NCBI GenBank assembly: GCA_037954325.1
Contig: JBBMNZ010000013.1
Location: 2,533,001 to 2,597,000, forward strand
Length of the DNA: 64,000 nt
Origin: Fistularia commersonii
Lineage: Eukaryota > Chordata > Actinopteri > Syngnathiformes > Fistulariidae
Reading direction: 5' to 3'
Part shown: in pieces, positions 33,234 to 46,000 of the stretch
How the letters are laid out: every line of letters begins with the position of its first letter
Position numbering within the stretch: the first letter of the stretch is position 1
Notes under the pieces: generated by a model
Databases searched by the model: none
What the model was told of the DNA's origin: nothing
What the model saw: only the letters and a program-made list of their open reading frames with translations
Program-made: the position numbers and the translations under genes

Positions 33234-33667
33234 TCATATACTGTCCAGCTTTTTCAAGACGTATGGAGCTGTAAATAAAATTTTTGATTCATTTTAAGGC
33301 CATGAATGGAAAACACACACCATTATCTGTATAGCTAGAACTGTTAGCATTGATTCAATGCACGAACATACATGTCCTTGGACGCAATGTTGGGTATGGA
33401 ATATTCAAAAACCTTCATTTTTGGAGAGGATACGCTACGAAATGCAACTGCTTTCATACGAATAAAATCTCTAAGATAGAAAACGTGTACTGGATCCCGT
33501 GGTTGTTTATGTTTTAGCAAAATGGCAATGTCACCAGTCCACTCACTAGCTCGGAGGAGCGCCACATAAATAAGAAAGTTCCGTAGAGACGAGATGACAT
33601 CTTGTCTCATCTTCTTTTTCATCTCTTCTGGGTCCATCTTTGGCCCGAGTCCTTCCAGCTTGAACAT
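33234..33667 (-). CDS. tomm5: Mitochondrial import receptor subunit TOM5
   Basis: Two exons, 33667-33547 and 33268-33234, give 51 residues, the human length. Exon 1 reads MFKLEGLGPKMDPEEMKKKM, then an amphipathic stretch and the single membrane-anchor helix (ISSLRNFLIYVALLRA). Exon 2 adds TPYVLKKLDSI and the stop. The splice (GCTA|GTGAGT ... TTTACAG|CTCC) is GT-AG and in phase. Tom5 is a small tail-anchored subunit of the outer-membrane TOM complex that stabilises Tom40 and aids preprotein transfer. A longer minus-strand reading runs past the donor but lacks the conserved C-terminus, so the spliced model is preferred. Head region: duplicated ETS sites. Confidence 0.93.
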
Positions 33668-33734
33668 CGTCGCTGTCGGATTTAATTAAGTATTGTCTTC
33701 TGGCTGGTTTCAACGTTTTTGAAGCATGGACAGC

Positions 33735-33790
33735 TAGCTATCCTTACCGGAAGTACGTACAGTAGCCATCCTTACCGGAAGTACGTACAG
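33735..33790 (-). promoter_or_regulatory. tomm5: Tandem 28-bp repeat with two ETS/GABP sites upstream of tomm5
   Basis: TAGCTATCCTTACCGGAAGTACGTACAG (33735-33762) is followed directly by a copy with one change (33763-33790). Each holds ACCGGAAGT, the consensus for ETS factors such as GABPA/NRF-2, which drive many nuclear genes for mitochondrial proteins. They lie 68-123 bases upstream of the tomm5 ATG. A further GGAAG follows. Regulation is inferred. Confidence 0.6.
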
Positions 33791-34044
33791 GAAGTAGCTA
33801 GGAGAAACTACGGTGTCCACAGAGGGACAAACCGCACGGAGGCATCTGACAGGTTGATCCACGACAAACAAATGAGGAATTTATTATAAATAAGGCAATA
33901 ACTGGAAGAGTAAACTAATAAATTAGTGGAAAAGGCTCACTTAGCAAATAAACCAAAAATGCCCGGGGTCAAAGAGACTAAAACGTTATTTCTGTGTACG
34001 GTAGAGACCCACATAGCAAAACGTGCGCGGAAGCTAGCCCGTTT

Positions 34045-35205
34045 AGTCAGTAGTAATTCATCTTATTGTTTGTTCCGCTTGTAGTTTTTTTGTAGTTTTT
34101 GAGGGACAAAACTACAACGGGGCGATTAAAGTAGGAATCAATTTGTCAGATGAATCCCTGCGCATATTACAAAGAAAGTGTATCTAGAAAAAAAATCATC
34201 ATGTAGTTTGTTTAAGGTGTCGTTTTTGAGGGAGGGATCTACAACTAGGTGATTAAAATTACAATTAATTTTTCTAATCCATCCCTGTGCATAATACAAA
34301 GAATGCTTATCAATAAATAACTCATCTTTTAGTTTGTTCCACTTGTGGTTTTTCTGTTATTTTTGAGGGGGAAAACTACAATAAGACGATTAAAATCGGA
34401 CGTAATTTTTCTAATCAATCCTTGCGTTTATTACAAGGAATATCATTCAATTTTATGCAGAAATAATTCATCTTGTAGTTTATTTCACTTGTAGTTTTTT
34501 TTTGATGGGAAAAACTTCAACAGGGTGATTAAAATTAAAATGAATTTATCAAATCAATCCCTGTGCATAATAAAAACAATGCTTATTTAGAAATAATTCA
34601 TATTGTAGTTTTGTTTGTATTTTTTGAGGGGAAAAACTACAACAGGGCGATTGAAATTAGAATGAATTTATCAAATCAATCCCTGCGCGCAATACAAACA
34701 ATGTTTATTCAGCAATACTTCATTTTGTAGTTTTGTTTGTATTTTTTTGATGGGAAAAAACTACAACAGGGCGACTGAAATTGGAATGAATTTATCAAAT
34801 CAATCCCTGCGCACAATACAAACAATGTTTATTCAGAAATAATTCATTTTGTAGTTTTGTTTGTATTTTTTGAGGGGGAAAAACAACAAAAACAGGGCGA
34901 CTAGAATTAGTATGAATTTATCAAATCAATCTCTGCGCATAACACAAGTAATGTTTATTCAGAAATACTTCATTTTGTGGTTTTGTTTTTTATTTTTTGA
35001 GGGTAAAACCAACAACAACAGGGCGACTAGAATTAGTATGAATTTATCAAATCAATCTCTGCGCATAACACAAGTGATGTTTATTCAGAAATAATACATT
35101 TTGTGGTTTCGTCTGTATTTTTTAAGGGGAAAAACAACCAGGCGACTAAAATTGGAATGAATTTATCAAATCAATCCCTGCGTATATTTCAAAGAATATC
35201 AAATA
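34045..35205. repeat. Minisatellite of about nine ~125-bp units
   Basis: The word ATCAATCYYTGCGCATA recurs near 34152, 34280, 34405, 34555, 34677, 34802, 34928, 35053 and 35173. Units share TTTGTAGTTTTGTTTGTATTTTTTGAGGGG, AAAAACTACAACAGGGCGAYT, GAATGAATTTATCAAATCAAT and TGTTTATTCAGAAATAATTCAT. Left units are more diverged and the last five are nearly alike, suggesting growth on the right side. In each unit GTAGTTTT and AAAACTAC can pair as a hairpin. There is no conserved reading frame. The array separates tomm5 from the CpG-rich zone upstream of frmpd1. Confidence 0.88.
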
Positions 35206-35279
35206 GAAAGGAGTGACATATATGTGTAAAAAAAAATAAAATGTGGAAGAAAAAAATAAAATTCCACGTTACAAATAGA

Positions 35280-35304
35280 AAAATACCCCCCCCCCCCCCC
35301 CCCA
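35280..35304. repeat. Poly(C) tract
   Basis: About 19 consecutive C residues followed by a run of A's. Long C runs also occur at 39595-39612 and G runs at 35648-35661, 39016-39030 and 39759-39770. They are likely sites of assembly error or G-quadruplex formation. Confidence 0.85.
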
Positions 35305-35389
35305 AAAAAAAAGAAAAGAAAAAGCAATTTCCATATTATTATTGTTATTCTCACATGTGGGCAGTGGCCTGCCATTGTAGGGGAGGGGC

Positions 35390-35710
35390 GGGAGTCTCCA
35401 GTGCGAACTGCGAGGAAGGCGAGGAGGCAGGGAGGAGAGAAGGACGGCGGCGGGAGGGGGAAGAGTTATTTCTGTGCTCAGGGCCGAGGATTAAACAGAG
35501 AGCAGTCCCGGTGCGATGACAGCATCCAGCATATAGCCAACCCCCCACATCAGCCGGGTCTGGGAGGACACCGCGGACGAATATCAACCCCCCCCACCCC
35601 CCTCCAATCTCGGCGTCTGATTTTTTTTATTATTATTTTTTATTTTTTGGGGGGGGGGGGTCCACCCTCCCAGATCCCGGGTTCCGGCTGCCTCCTCCAC
35701 GGACCACGAG
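35390..35710 (+). promoter_or_regulatory. frmpd1: Putative frmpd1 CpG promoter and non-coding first exon
   Basis: A GC-rich stretch (GGGGAGGGGCGGGAG near 35380, GC-box-like) leads to a strong donor, CACGAG|GTGAGT, at 35710/35711. The frmpd1 coding exon has an acceptor just 4 bases before its ATG (CTCTGCAG|ATAAATGG at 43004/43005), so an upstream non-coding exon must exist. This is the best candidate, although donors at 37581 and 40512 (both followed by GTGAGT) are alternatives. Confidence 0.4.
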
Positions 35711-38319
35711 GTGAGTTTTCACGGTATTTCCCGATGTTATTGTCTTGGTGAGAGCGATCCACGGAGGCGCCTGCACCTTGCATCCTTTTCCAGCCATTTT
35801 AGGTGATTTTTTTTTTATTTTTTTATTTTCATCGTAGCTAAATAATTTAAATTCGCACCAAAACGCCATCTGGCTACAACGGTGGAGATTTAAATCCGAT
35901 TACGATTATATGTAAACCCACAAAAGACTGACCTTTTTTTTTTTTTCTTCTTTGTTTAGTCTCAGTTTAACCGGACCGCTTGCTTTCAGTCATCCAGATT
36001 TAATTTTTTTTTTTTTTTATTTTATAAAAAAAAAACAAAAAACGTGCTTTTCATCACAAAGCCACAACCAGAGGGCACTGGCTATTGTTTGAAAGGTATT
36101 CATTCACAAAAAAAAAAAAAAAAAATCCTAATAATGCAGTGATAGTAAAGACCGGTGAGGCAGTGAAATCAGCCGATTACAACGGGACAGACTAATTCCT
36201 GGCGGATCAGGAGTGTGTGTGTGTGGTGGGGGGGGGTGTATATGTATGTGTGTGTGTGTGTGTGTGGGGATCCAGTAGTCTTGCGAGTAAAAGGCGCACA
36301 TTATGAATGGGCGTAGGCGTTGTGCAGCAGCCTCCCCCCCCGCCTGGATAACCCCTTTTCCCCGTGCGTGGATCCCTTTTGGCCGGCAGCTGCCACTTCC
36401 CCGCGTCCGTGGCGTGACCGTGGCGTGGCCGCGGCTAGACAACTAGACCGGAACAATGCGTTTTGCCACGGCGGGGGCCTTCATGAGATGCATGACATGA
36501 TTTCCTAGGATTGCGCGTTTGGAGACGCGTGACGTGTGGATGAGCTTTCACCGGATATGAAGACGTCTCACACACTCAGAGAGAAAGAGAATGCCATATT
36601 GGTTATCGGATGTGTAGCCGGTGTACCTTGGCGTGCACGCTTTCTCCGATGCCACTTCCCGCAGGCGTTAAAAACCACGGGCGGATTCTCTCGCAGACGC
36701 CCGGATGCCTTCCCGCACCGGCCTGCACCCGGTCATCCCGTCGGCGGACGCCAGCCCGCCGTCACTTTCGCCCTCTTTTGTCTGCCTTCCGAGACGACCG
36801 TGACCGGCTGCTCTTCCGGCCAAAGGACTAGACCCATCGATTATTAACTCGATCTATAAGTAAGGCCGGTCGGTAATTTGACCCGCGTCGTTGCTGGCTA
36901 CTCACCGATGAAATATCCCGACCGATCAATATCTCTTTAAATCAAATCGAATCGATGGAAATGCCACATGAGTGTGTGACGAATTCCCGTAGCGGTCGGA
37001 CGGACGGAGCTATGCCGACCATCGGGTGGAAAGGACGATCGAGTCGGGACACAAAAATCTGCGTTTTTACAGTCAGATTGTTATTTTCCTGCAAAGGAAC
37101 ACCACCGCCCAGATTTAGGCCGACTCAATTTATGAACCTACGGTACGAGACAAAGTTGATGAGCGTCGCAAGGGTCAAAAAAAGGTTGACATCAGCACGC
37201 GTTTGCTTATTTTTTCCACCGACCTCTTATCGCGTGATTTATTCCAAAGGGCTTTCGGCTGACCGACTGCCCTAGTATTATTTTTTAATTCAAGGGGAGC
37301 CTCTATCTTAGGATCGCTGACTTGAAGGTAATTTGGCCCGACGGCAACGGAAGAAGCGAGGCAGGCGGTCTCGCAGACTTTCGTGTATCGACACCCAAAG
37401 GTCCTCCTCAGACATGTCGGTGTTCCTCTTTCTGGAAACACCAGAACCGCGGATAGACAGCGATAACACAATACAGAGGACTATTAATCTTCAAAAGACT
37501 CCCTCTTTTAATCGCGCGGCGGGGGAACTCAAGCCTAGACAAGTCTCTGATGAAAGGGGACGTAAAATGAGTGGAAGCACGGTGAGTCCCGGCTACATCG
37601 CTAATGGACGGAGTGAATGGTGTGATTATGTCTGGAAGACAGAGGAGGAAAAAAAACCAAAACAAACAAAAAACATGTTTTGTATTCATGAGAAAAACTG
37701 GAAAATCCATTTTGAATGTGAAATTTATTGACAGACGGGCAACAGTACCGAGGAATCGTTGCTTCATCGCGCATACGTACTGCAATATTTATGTATTTTA
37801 ACTAAACGTGGCGTCGATGTGAGTGTGCGCGCTGCCAATCTAAAATAAATCATGGAGCCGCCGAACTGTTCCCGACTGCCGCCGCGGCCTCATGCAGTGT
37901 GGCGAGATGGATCTGCTGTGTTGGATTCAGCTGGAGGGGAGATTGTGTGTGTGTGTGTGTGTGTGGGACAGATTGGGGACAAGATGTCAATAGCAGCCAA
38001 CCGGTCTTTTCTAAATAAAAGCTGTAGATTAATCAGCCAGTGAGGATTTTCAGAAGTCGACCCTCGGGTTCTTGTGAGTTTATCGCGGTCGTTGGAACGG
38101 GTTCTGCACCGACAGCCGGGGAGATCTATCAAGTAAAGATGAACTGTTCGATTGGACTGTCTTATTTTGATCATTGGGGATATGAGAATGCTTTAAAATA
38201 TCAAGTAATTGCCTTCAAATAAGAAGTTAATCGAGAGAATGTGCAAGGATTCGGATCCGTCGCTGAAATTTATTCCCCCCCGTACAGAAGCGGATATCAT
38301 CAAATTCATTCGCGTGCTA

Positions 38320-38677
38320 CACTGCTCGAAAAAATAAAGGGAACACTTAAAAAACACATCCTAGATCTAAATGAATGAAATATTCTTATGAAATACTTTG
38401 CTCTTTACACAGTTGAATGTGCTGACAACAAAATCACACCGAAATGATCGATGGAAATCAATTGTATCAACCCATGGAGGTCTGGATTAGGAATCACACT
38501 CAAAATTAAAGTGTAAAAACAAACTCCAGGCTGATCCAGCTTTGATGTAATGTCCTTAAAACAAGTCCAAATGAATCTGTGTTGCTTCCTGAGTGGACGC
38601 TATGATTTCACACAAGTGTGATCGACTTGGAGTTACATCGCGTTGTTCAAGTGTTCCCTTTATTTTTTTGAGCAGTA
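38320..38677 (+). mobile_element. MITE of the CTGCTC...GAGCAG family (copy 2)
   Basis: Same orientation and almost the same sequence as 28285-28642. It starts CACTGCTCGAAAAAATAAAGGGAACACTT and ends TTTTTTTGAGCAGTA, with TA at both sides. The two copies differ at only a handful of the first 150 bases, which implies recent activity. Confidence 0.85.
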
Positions 38678-41600
38678 TATTTCGCAAAGAAGCCGCCGTA
38701 TCTGGACGCGTTTTAACGGATTCCGTCCAAACGCTACTCCGCCGCAGCCCGAGCTCGACCTCTCGACGCTCCGCCGAGGAGTCGACCGTTCCTCGGGCGC
38801 CGCCTGCGTCCTCCTACCGGGCGACGGGATCGAACAACAGACTGTTTTGTCCGAGACAGAGAGTCAGTGTTTGGGGGAAAAATGAGCGGAGAGCGGTGGA
38901 TTATCTCCGAGAAATGAGACACAGACATCATTACAAAGGGATTGAGAAAACCCCTCCTGACCTCAGACGGGAATTCTTGTACAGTGAAGATTGCAGGGGG
39001 TGAGAAGGTGAAAGGGGGGGGGGGGGGGGTCGGCGGCGAGAAACAGCCCGAAGACGCTTGATGATGAGTCACATGGGGCGGCGTGAGGGACCTCCGCGCA
39101 GACAGCGTTCCCAAATGCTATCGATTTCGAAACCGGATTACGAGCGAACTCGTCCCCGGCTCGCGGACACGCGCGCAACCTTTACTTTTTCGCCTCCGGC
39201 GTGAATTCTTTAAAAGCGGAAAAAGAAGCTTCGCTTTGTCCAAGCGGGCGAAGGGACGGGAAAAACAAGCGGCGTGACAAACGGGAGTCGAGGCTCGGCT
39301 TTTTATTCCTGCATTAAATAACCGTATATCATCCTTTCCTCCTTTACGTCTCACTGTAGACGCCGCTTCTTTTCACGGAACGCAGCTTTAACTCTCACTT
39401 CTTTGCCGTCGCCCCTTTCACCCTCATTAAAATTCCCCCCCTTCGGCACCCCCTGCAATATCCTGTCCTTTCTCTCCTTTCTTTGCCTTGTCTAACTTTT
39501 TTTTTTTTCCCCTTTTCTCAGCCCCTTCAGAGCCTCCCGCCACCCCCGCCTCTGCAACCCCCTTATACGTCTTTCCCATGTTTCTTTCTCTTGTCCCCCC
39601 CCCCCCCCCCTGCTGGCGGAGGGAGGCGGTCGGAGGCTCGGCTACGTAGCTGCATTAGCGCCCATGCATTATTCATGCGCCCCGCAGTCTATGTGGGTCT
39701 TCTGCCGGCTTTCCAGCGGGACACACTGGCCTTCTATGTGCGGGGACACGAGGCCGCCGGGGGGGGGGGGAGGAACCGCACAGACGGGACCGCCGTTTTT
39801 CCCTGCTTCTGCCCAAATGCTATTGCTATAAACACCGCTAGTAAAATGTCTTTCGACCGTCCGACTCGCCGGCACGGGTTCACGTGGAAGCGTCGCCCTC
39901 ATTAGGACGCACACACCGTCTCCTTTTGCTTTTAGAAGGCAACTGTTAACTCAACTGAAGGGCATGAAATTTTAATTTGGATAACCAAAACTGGGATGCA
40001 ATGCTTCGCCTCCACATTGCCATGTGATTTTTTTTTTTTTTCTTTTGAGGCTGTGGAGGAGTACAGAGAGAGAGGGAGCTTTTGGAAGCAGAGGAGGGGC
40101 CTCTTGGAAGCCACAACCACATAGCTGCTTTGGACACACATCTGTTTTACTTGACATACTTCACAACTGGAATTTAATCCTGTTACTTATAATAGATCCA
40201 AAAGGCAGGCAGGAATTAGCCGATCCAGGCCGATCAGATTTTTTCATATCTCGTGCTAATAATACTTACATGTGTGTGTGTGTGTGTGTGTGTGTCGCTC
40301 GGGCATAAATCAACCAAATGCCTTCTGACACGTCTTCCTGATAGCAGATTGCTCCGCTTGAAACAGGTGGCCACGCCAGACCCGGGACCGATGATCGCAA
40401 AGACCCCCCGCCGCCGTTTTCCAGCCGATCTGGTCGGGTCTGCCGCGCCGATGTTTCGGAGGGCGAGGGAGTATTTGTGTTCTGGAGTCCTGAAGAGACA
40501 AGCTACATCACGGTGAGTCGCTCTCTCACAGTTTCCAGATGAAATGTGGGGCGCGACGTCGCGCTCCTGAATTCGACCGTGTGTGAAACCCCGGAGCCGC
40601 ACGTTGTACTTTGTCGGCTCTTGCATTATGAAATGGGTTTAATGGATCCGATCTTCGAAAAGAACATCTAAATATTGATAACAAAAGCAAGGCATTAACA
40701 CGAGCAAAAATTGCCGGTTGAACTTCTAAACCCCCGCACCGAATTTTACCGCCCCCGAAAAAGTCGTCTACCCGATGAGGCAGGGAAGAGACGAAAAGGA
40801 GTGAACGAGGAGAGAAAATACCGTGCGGAGAAAAGAGAACCGGCGCACTCTTTAGAAATGACACACAAGAGGAGATTCAGGCAGGAAAATGCATTGCATA
40901 GTCTGACTGTTACATCTTTTTTTGAAATTGTTGACAACCCTGCACACGCATGATCTGGCAAAAAAAAAAAAAATGCTTCAGACTATATTAATCCCAGCTG
41001 ATTTCTACACATAATGCTTCTTTGCTAGTGAGCCGGCTCTCTTGGGTGTCTTTTTTTTAAATCATCGGTTATCATAACAGACTGTACGTCAAACCCGATA
41101 ACAACGACCGTGTGAGTGTGTGTGTTTATGGATTACGTTTCCCATGCTTTTATGTTTGTGATAGCTTATATAACGGAACTAAGTTCCTACATACAGGCCG
41201 GTCACGCTTCTTTGATTTGTTTACGTTCTGCATCCGGCACGATGCTTCCATGTCCAAACAGATTTCGCCGTTCCATTCTCTTCGTCTCGCCGCGGCTAGC
41301 GCTAGCCAGCACGATGCATCCGACACAAACCCGATGTTTGTTTGTTTTTTTTTCGCTTTCCAGCGCAGAATGATCCGATCGGCGCGTCTGCCGCCGATCA
41401 GCTGTCGGCTAACTAGCTTCGTCGATTCTTTTTCCTATCGGTCAGCCTCAAACCGCATCAGCAGGAGGCGCTAAAGTGACACCCTGACCGGAGCTGGCCT
41501 GTGCAGAAAGAGGTCCACTAATCCTCTTAAAGGACGACCCTGCACCGGGTGCCTTAGCACCGGCGAGGGAGGCTCGTCGTCTGAAGTCTCCGACCGGCAG

Positions 41601-42439
41601 TCACTTGGACCGAGGACATGAAGACAGAACTCCTGCTCGCGTCGGTCGGAAATCCTGGCGATAGTTTCCGCATCGCTCAGCAGATCCGGATCGCGGTGTT
41701 ATGTTTCGGTCTTTATTTTCTTCTTTATCGCCTGCGAATAGTGCCGATGAGTCCTATACGCCGTGTTCAGCGGATAAACGATAGATCCTTGTTACATCCA
41801 GCGATCGCGCAGATCTGACACTCATGTTTCAACATAGTTTGGATGAGTCAATAACAACCAAAACAACTCAGAATCGTCAAAATCACATGTTACAATTCCG
41901 GCGCGCGGAATGGGTCTTTGTACATGGGGTACATGGGTCTTTGTAGAAACCGTCGCCTTTTTGTTTCGAGGACAATCGAGGGGAAACCTAGCTTGGAATT
42001 GGAATTACAAAGGTTCGGCAGGTCAATGCCTACGGCAATGAGACAAAGGGGAAATAAATTTGTTGGGTTTCGTTTCACGACCGCCCGTCCTCAAGTCGTG
42101 CGCGTCGAGGCCTTTTTCAAACGGCTATTGTGCGATCTTATCGTCACGCTCCGGTCATAAGTCATGTATGACATGTGTTGCTGTTCACGCCAGCGCCACC
42201 CCACCCTTCATTTCTCTCCCGGCCTGATGAGTCACGGAGCTGATCATCGGCGCCGGCTCACCCTGGAAATAAAAACAAACCTGCTGCTCGGGGCGGCGCA
42301 GCCTCCAGGAGACCCCTGCGTTCAATCAATGTCTTCTACCTATTAGCAAGAAATCAGGAAATCAGGAAAATCATTCCCTGTAAGCTCAATTATTTGTGCA
42401 ATTATTTGTGCTGTTAACTTAAAAAAAAACAACAAAAAA

Positions 42440-42720
42440 CTGTGCAATATTTCATGTCACTGTGCGATATTCAGAACTGTGCAATATTTCATTTCATAAC
42501 AGCTATACTACAATTTTTCCTTTTATCATACTATTGTGCACTCACTTGTTACTAAGACACTTTATAGTTTCACTGAGACACTTTATAGTTTATAGTTTAT
42601 TTTTATTTCTAATTCTGCCTTTTTCTTTTTATTATTTATTACTGTTATATTTTCTGTAACTCTGGCACAACAATTTCCTTCGGGATTAATAAAGTTGTTC
42701 TTATGTTATCTTATCTTATT
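42440..42720 (+). mobile_element. LINE 3' end with TTATC tail
   Basis: Repeated AACTGTGCAATATTTCAT words, then GACACTTTATAGTTT repeats, then CAACAATTTCCTTCGGGATTAATAAAGTTGTTCTTATGTTATCTTATCTTATT. The 3' motif and short tandem tail are typical of teleost Rex1/L2-like LINEs. A similar tail lies at 4205-4275. Confidence 0.65.
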
Positions 42721-43008
42721 TAACAGAATAGGAACCGACAGGCGTAAAATCCTTTGTTAAATGATTAGACTTTAATTATTCAATGTCTTGTTTGCCAAAC
42801 TTTTCTTTTTTTTTCATTACTTAAATTGTATTATTTGGTAATAAAAAAATGAATGTCCTGATTGTGTTGTAAAACAATAATAAGACAGCGACAGACCGCA
42901 AGCTCCGTTGAACAAATGTGTTTCTTTTCTCCCGAGAACGTTTGTTTATCCAGCCTCCCGGATCACATCTCGATTAATACCCTCCTCTGGATTTGCCTCT
43001 GCAGATAA

Positions 43009-46000
43009 ATGGAGGAAAAGGAACGATGTAGGAGCAGGTCTCCGGCTCGGAGGGCCAGCAGGGTGCAGCAGGTGGTGGGAACCATAATCCGTCGCACTCG
43101 GGAGTCACTCAGCAGGTGAACCAAAAAGCCGATATCGTGAAAAATAGCTCGATTCGTAACCGTAAACCGCCGGCGATCCGACGTGAGTGAACTGGATTCG
43201 GCCAGAAAACCTTCGAGCGGGCGGCGGAAAATGCAGTCGGCAGTTGCTGAAAGTGCTGACGGACACACACGCACACACACGCGCGCGCGCGCAAACTGCA
43301 TCGACAGCAAACGAAATAACAAGATATATGAAAAAAGCAACCAAAAAAAAAAAAAAAAAAGCAATCTCGGTCGGCTTGAGAGCAGAAAACAAGATCATCA
43401 GCGTCTCGGCCCGCTGCCAGGTATGATGGATGTGGAGATATAAACCTGTTCCTTGCCGGCGGCATCAGTAACGATCCTCAAAAACCAAACATTTAATAAA
43501 TAGCTAACTTTGAATAGCGTCGTTAACCGGCTCGTAACCGGTAGAAGCAGAGGACGAGAGAGAAAACAAATAGTTTAATACACGTGCGACCCAACGGTTC
43601 CTGTCTGGTATCGAAATATTAGGATTTAATTCCTAACAAAGAAGTGTCACGCAACGTCCGTGTGTAAACAGGATCTTTATCCGTACGAGGATTTTAAATG
43701 TCGAATGACGGCGAAAGCGTTTCAATGCAAAACGGAGATCATTTGCTGAAGTTCAAACTGTTGTCATTGCAACGAGTCCAAAATATGGATTAGGAAAGCA
43801 GTCACATGATCTGTCAGTCATTTCTTGCCATTCCTGGGTTTTATCCCACAAACTCTGACACAAATTTCACCAAACTACAAACCCAAACATCCATTTCACT
43901 GAAATGTACCTGCTTTTCAAGTTTAAATGCAAACATTTTAATGATAAAACTTCCCTGGTGCGCTTTGGGGGGGATTTGACCGATATTTGACATATTATGC
44001 ACAAATATAAACTCAGCACTAAATTGATGTAGAGTCCAATGATATACATGAGCAGCTAAATGACCTACATTCATAAAGTGTTTTTAGTTAGTGTCAATTA
44101 CAGTGGTTCCTTAAGATATGAACTTAATTTGTTCCAGATGTGGGTTTTTATGTTGATTTTTATTTATTTTTTTAATCCTGAATGAATTTCCCCCTTTGCC
44201 CCCCCATTCCTCCTTGGCCCACAACAGAAAACAGTTTTTCCATGTGGTCGTGTATTGATGTCCATTTTTGCGACATGATGGAAGGCTTCATAGCCTTGAT
44301 AGATTCCTTTTACCTTAGGATGGTACAAATCGTGGATTTATTGTATTAAATTACTGTAGATGCATTCATATATATTATTCGCATTATATTATATGCATTA
44401 TATATATCATATTCTCGAGCGATATCGGTCACATGTTCGTGCTTCGCTGTTATTTTGTGCTTATTTTCCATAGAAAGCATCTTCTTTCTGGGTTCACCAT
44501 TTGCTCTCTCAGGGCCCGTGACGATTATTAAAAAAATACACAAAATAAGCACAAAGATATCAAAAGATTCCACACGAGAGATAGAAACACGACATGAGAT
44601 ATGCGCACTGTAATTTCAAATTTTGATTTTCACGCTCTCGTATTCATATTTTTTTCTCCATATTTTTTTTCAGATTTCAAGGATAAAATTTGCTTCAAAA
44701 AATCGGATATAAAGTCATTCGTATCTTATGTGGCTGCTGTATTTATATGATGTCATTTTTTTTGAAGAGATGCTGAAATTTGACGGTTGGAATTTAGAGA
44801 GGCGTACATAATGATATATATATCTAAAAAAAAAACAAAGAAGCACAATCTCCGACCCCAACTCACCTGAATATAACCGTGCACGACCGCGGTCGAGTGA
44901 CGTGCAACCTATTTTGTCCCCCGCCCACCCACCAGGGAGCGGTTGCTAGGAGACGGGAGGTCGCAGCGCTCCAACAGTCTGTCCAATCAGAACTTCCAAG
45001 CCAAGCTATCACTACAGATCACCAGGGACCCGGTGTTGGACAGCAGCACCGGACATGGCTTCACCCTCACCAAAAGTGCACCCCTGCTGGTCAGGGACAT
45101 CGCCACAGGTATGGCGTGAAGGTGTGTGTGTGTGTGTGTGTGTGTGTGACTTGTTTTCGTTCGTGTCGTCTTCCTGGTTCAGAATCGCCACCAGCCTTTT
45201 TCGCAACAGCTATGCACCTGCAGAACAACAGATTGACTCTGGCTCACTTCACACACACACACACACACACGCGCACACACACACACACACACACACACTG
45301 GCACGCACACGCGCTGTGAGTCTCTGGCATTCACCAGCAGGGCATAGTGCCAGACAGGCCACCAGAACAACAGAAACACCTGTTCATCCCTTCTAAATTC
45401 AATCACTTTTCATTTAAACAACTGATAGGATTGAGCGGAGAGAGTGAGGGCGATGGAAAGAGCTGATCCATCGCTTTTGTCTCTCCTGTACAATAAGCCG
45501 ATTAATAGCTGGAGAGAGGATGAGGGCCCACCTCGACCTGCTACCAGCCGAGTTATCATCATCATGTACGGCCAAATAAAAAAGAGAAGAAAGAAAGAAA
45601 GACAGAGCGAGCGAGTGAGGAGGGGATAGATAAACATGACCAAATTTGTCCAAAGAGAGCGAAAACACGAGTGTGAAATGAGAACCAGTGCGGACATTGG
45701 GTTGTCTCCTCCTGTTTTCTTTGGCCTCGCTGGTGATATGAATAATATCTGTTTATCTTCATGAGTAAAAATGCAATAAAAGTAAAAAAGCACCGCTAGT
45801 ACGGAACGTTAAATTAGTTTTACTCCCAGTGGCTCTGTTGCTGCGTCACGGTGAAAGGATAACACGTGATGTATTCGTTCGGTCATGGATGTCGGAGTTA
45901 TTTCCTGACTTTTGCAGACATTGGTTTGGTCTTGATTTGGTGAAAAGTGAGAATCACCTTCTGGACCACCTATAGCCGCGCTAAAATACGTCCAAATGAA

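Larger units (their letters stand above)
35711..43004 (+). other. CpG-rich, gene-poor interval upstream of frmpd1
   Basis: Many overlapping random ORFs arise here from high CG content, but none shows a conserved family, codon bias or splice frame. Notable contents are a MITE at 38320-38677, GT repeats at about 36213-36266, 37944-37965 and 40271-40295, and a LINE tail at 42440-42720. The dense CG dinucleotides at about 36400-37400, 38690-40600 and 41200-42330 are unlike the rest of the window. Confidence 0.45.

Noticed and set aside
33344..33667. 107-codon reading as the tomm5 product
   Set aside because: The conserved Tom5 ends with TPYVLKKLDSI, which lies in a second exon joined by a consensus intron; the read-through has no family support.
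36128..42160. Dozens of 60-140 codon ORFs in the CpG-rich interval
   Set aside because: Stop-codon-poor CG-rich DNA yields such ORFs by chance. None shows family motifs, splice-frame continuity or paralogues in the window.
42943..43008. Translation starting upstream of the frmpd1 ATG
   Set aside because: The acceptor CTCTGCAG at 43004 and the similarity of the first residues (MEEKE...RRTRES) to the human N-terminus make the ATG at 43009 the better start.
45012..45406. ORFs rich in Thr-His or Val-Cys around frmpd1 exon 2
   Set aside because: They read through CA/GT microsatellites.
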